A stretch of 64,000 nt of DNA from Raineyella sp044508675 (lineage in GTDB: Bacteria; Actinomycetota; Actinomycetes; Propionibacteriales; Propionibacteriaceae): NCBI GenBank assembly GCA_044508675.1, contig JBIQHF010000007.1, positions 61,781 through 125,780 of the forward strand, in the 5' to 3' direction. How positions within the stretch are numbered: position 1 is the first letter of the stretch; each line of letters begins with the position of its first letter. The position numbers were made by a program, and so were the translations under genes. The notes under the pieces were generated by a model, which was not told where the DNA came from, did not search any database, and worked only from the letters and a program-made list of their open reading frames with translations. Positions 62,926-64,000 of the stretch are shown piece by piece.

Positions 62926-62963
62926 GTGGGGCCGTACGAGGCGAGTCGGTCGTACGGTCCCAC
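62926..62963. terminator. 14-bp stem hairpin between the DUF6326 gene and the LysR gene
   Basis: GTGGGGCCGTACGA (62926-62939) pairs with TCGTACGGTCCCAC (62950-62963), one G-U pair, 10-nt loop, no U-tract. Either the terminator of the DUF6326 gene or a LysR-type operator. Confidence 0.5.
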
Positions 62964-63034
62964 GGGCACCCTCCCCTGTCGGGAGCAGGATTCCGTGACC
63001 CCGTCGCGTTGGCACACGGTCCTACACTCCCGCC

Positions 63035-63946
63035 ATGGACTTCCGCCAGCTGGAGTACTTCCGGGCCGTGATCAAGGCCGGTTCCCTGTCCCAGGCCGCC
63101 CGGGACCTCAACATGACCCAGCCGCCCCTGAGCCTGGCGATCGCGAAGCTGGAGCGCGAACTGGGCGTCAGCCTGCTGGAGCGTACGGCGCGCGGCGTGA
63201 AGCCGACGAACGCGGGCCTGTACCTGCTCAAGCACGGGGCGGAGCTCCTCGGGCGCCGGGACCGACTGGTTGGCACCCTGTCCCTGATGGGCCAGGGTAT
63301 CGCCGGGGAACTGCGCATCGGGGTGGAGCCCATGGTCGTCAACGAGATCGTGGCCGACACGATCGCAGCATTCCTCCAGCAGGCCCCCGAGGCCCGCATC
63401 GCCCTGACCGACACCGGCCCGGACACCATCCTGGAACGCCTGATGCGCGGCGACCTGGACCTGGCCTTCCTGCCCTTCGGGCCGACCGCGGTGATGGATT
63501 TCGCGTTCGAGGTGTGTGACTGGCGGTCCATCGTCCAGATCGAGGTGAAGCTGGCCGTCCCGGCCGCCCGGTCGAAGGAGGTCCACCCTGACGGCCGCGG
63601 TTGGGGCCGCTGGATCCTGCCCCACCGACTGACCTCCTTTCGCGGGATGCCGGAGCAGGTGCGGGCGGCGCTGGCGGGGGAGGAGGGGTTGGACGTCCTC
63701 GAGGTCTCGACCCCACAGACCGCCATCCCCCTGGTCAGCGCCGGCCTCGGGGTGGCGCCCACGACGCGGCGCATTGCGCAGAACCACCGTGGCGTGGCCG
63801 TCCTCGACGGCCCGGAATGGCTGACCCCCATGCAGGCGACCCTCATTTGGCGCAAGTCCGACGAGCTCACACCGACAATGCGGCACTGGATCGAGGTCGC
63901 TGAGGAAACCGGTCGGATCCGCCAGCAGGAAGAGCTCAGCTTCTAG
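63035..63946 (+). CDS. LysR family transcriptional regulator
   Basis: 303 residues. N-terminal winged HTH (LEYFRAVIKAGSLSQAARDLNMTQPPLSLAIAKLERELG, about 6-44) and a C-terminal periplasmic-binding-like effector domain (LRIGVEPMVVNEIVADTI onward). The target is unknown: the genes to its left are a DUF6326 gene and a tetR remnant, and only 54 bp of featureless sequence follow before the window ends, so its usual divergent or downstream target may lie outside. Confidence 0.92.
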   Translation: MDFRQLEYFRAVIKAGSLSQAARDLNMTQPPLSLAIAKLERELGVSLLERTARGVKPTNAGLYLLKHGAELLGRRDRLVGTLSLMGQGIAGELRIGVEPMVVNEIVADTIAAFLQQAPEARIALTDTGPDTILERLMRGDLDLAFLPFGPTAVMDFAFEVCDWRSIVQIEVKLAVPAARSKEVHPDGRGWGRWILPHRLTSFRGMPEQVRAALAGEEGLDVLEVSTPQTAIPLVSAGLGVAPTTRRIAQNHRGVAVLDGPEWLTPMQATLIWRKSDELTPTMRHWIEVAEETGRIRQQEELSF

Positions 63947-64000
63947 GCAGTGTCAAGGCGTGGAAGCAACAGCCTCCTCGATAAGTAGTCGCTCGAACGC

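Overview
The window is about 64 kb of very GC-rich, gene-dense bacterial DNA. Start codons are often GTG, many genes overlap their neighbour by 1 or 4 nt, and -10 boxes are of the TANNNT type, several of them placed 6-7 nt before a start codon as in leaderless mRNAs. Gene content (180-kDa-type NAD-glutamate dehydrogenase, DprE1 linked to a GtrA protein, PAC2 protein, class II fructose bisphosphatase GlpX, 4Fe-4S APS reductase) points to an actinomycete. A Propionibacteriales-like organism is plausible, but I cannot place the genus. No rRNA, tRNA, CRISPR array, prophage or complete insertion sequence was seen. The window has one 100-N scaffold gap at 44925-45024.

Layout. 1-2300: partial nagB, a NUDIX hydrolase and a sucrase/ferredoxin-like protein. 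2391-8433: a tightly overlapping assimilatory sulfate-reduction operon (sulfite reductase, APS reductase, cysD, cysN, precorrin-2 dehydrogenase, sirohydrochlorin chelatase) with a two-hairpin leader. It contains both the reductases and two of the enzymes that make their siroheme cofactor. 8.5-15.4 kb: giant NAD-GDH and ilvD, the latter followed by a strong terminator. 15.6-19.4 kb: redox proteins (flavodoxin, thiol peroxidase, two tandem Rieske lipoproteins), a YchJ-like protein, a HAD hydrolase and a DUF456 membrane protein. 19.4-29.1 kb: an Hsp70-like protein, glpX, an orphan XylE-type catechol 2,3-dioxygenase, a PAC2 protein, dprE1-gtrA, DedA, an FKBP isomerase and an unknown membrane-anchored protein. 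29.1-33.6 kb: a glutamine amidotransferase, an unknown membrane-protein/hydrolase pair and glnS. 33.6-38.5 kb (minus): a three-gene cluster for the osmoprotectant N-acetylglutaminylglutamine amide. 38.7-48.7 kb: alcohol dehydrogenase, SulP transporter, ArfB, a novel degenerate ArsC-like protein with a Cys cluster, pirin, the scaffold gap, a lone PAS protein, a PIG-V-like glycosyltransferase, OsmC, and a 72-aa Cys-rich protein behind a CsoR-like operator. 48.8-54.7 kb: an MFS exporter, a NYN protein, an FGGY kinase, an L,D-transpeptidase and PanE. 54.8-61.3 kb: a 1,886-residue membrane-anchored multicopper oxidase built of three repeats, a small anchored partner, and an upstream array of phased ACCTTGG boxes. 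61.3-64 kb: a RibD-like reductase, a tetR gene without its DNA-binding end lying head-to-head with a DUF6326 gene, and a LysR regulator.

The best candidates for something undescribed are the giant oxidase locus with its operator array (55-61 kb), the catalytically dead ArsC-like/Cys-cluster protein (43.3 kb), and the CsoR-box-controlled Cys-rich small protein (48.5 kb). The tetR/DUF6326 junction and the N gap are better read as a deletion (or misassembly) and as a probable assembly artefact.
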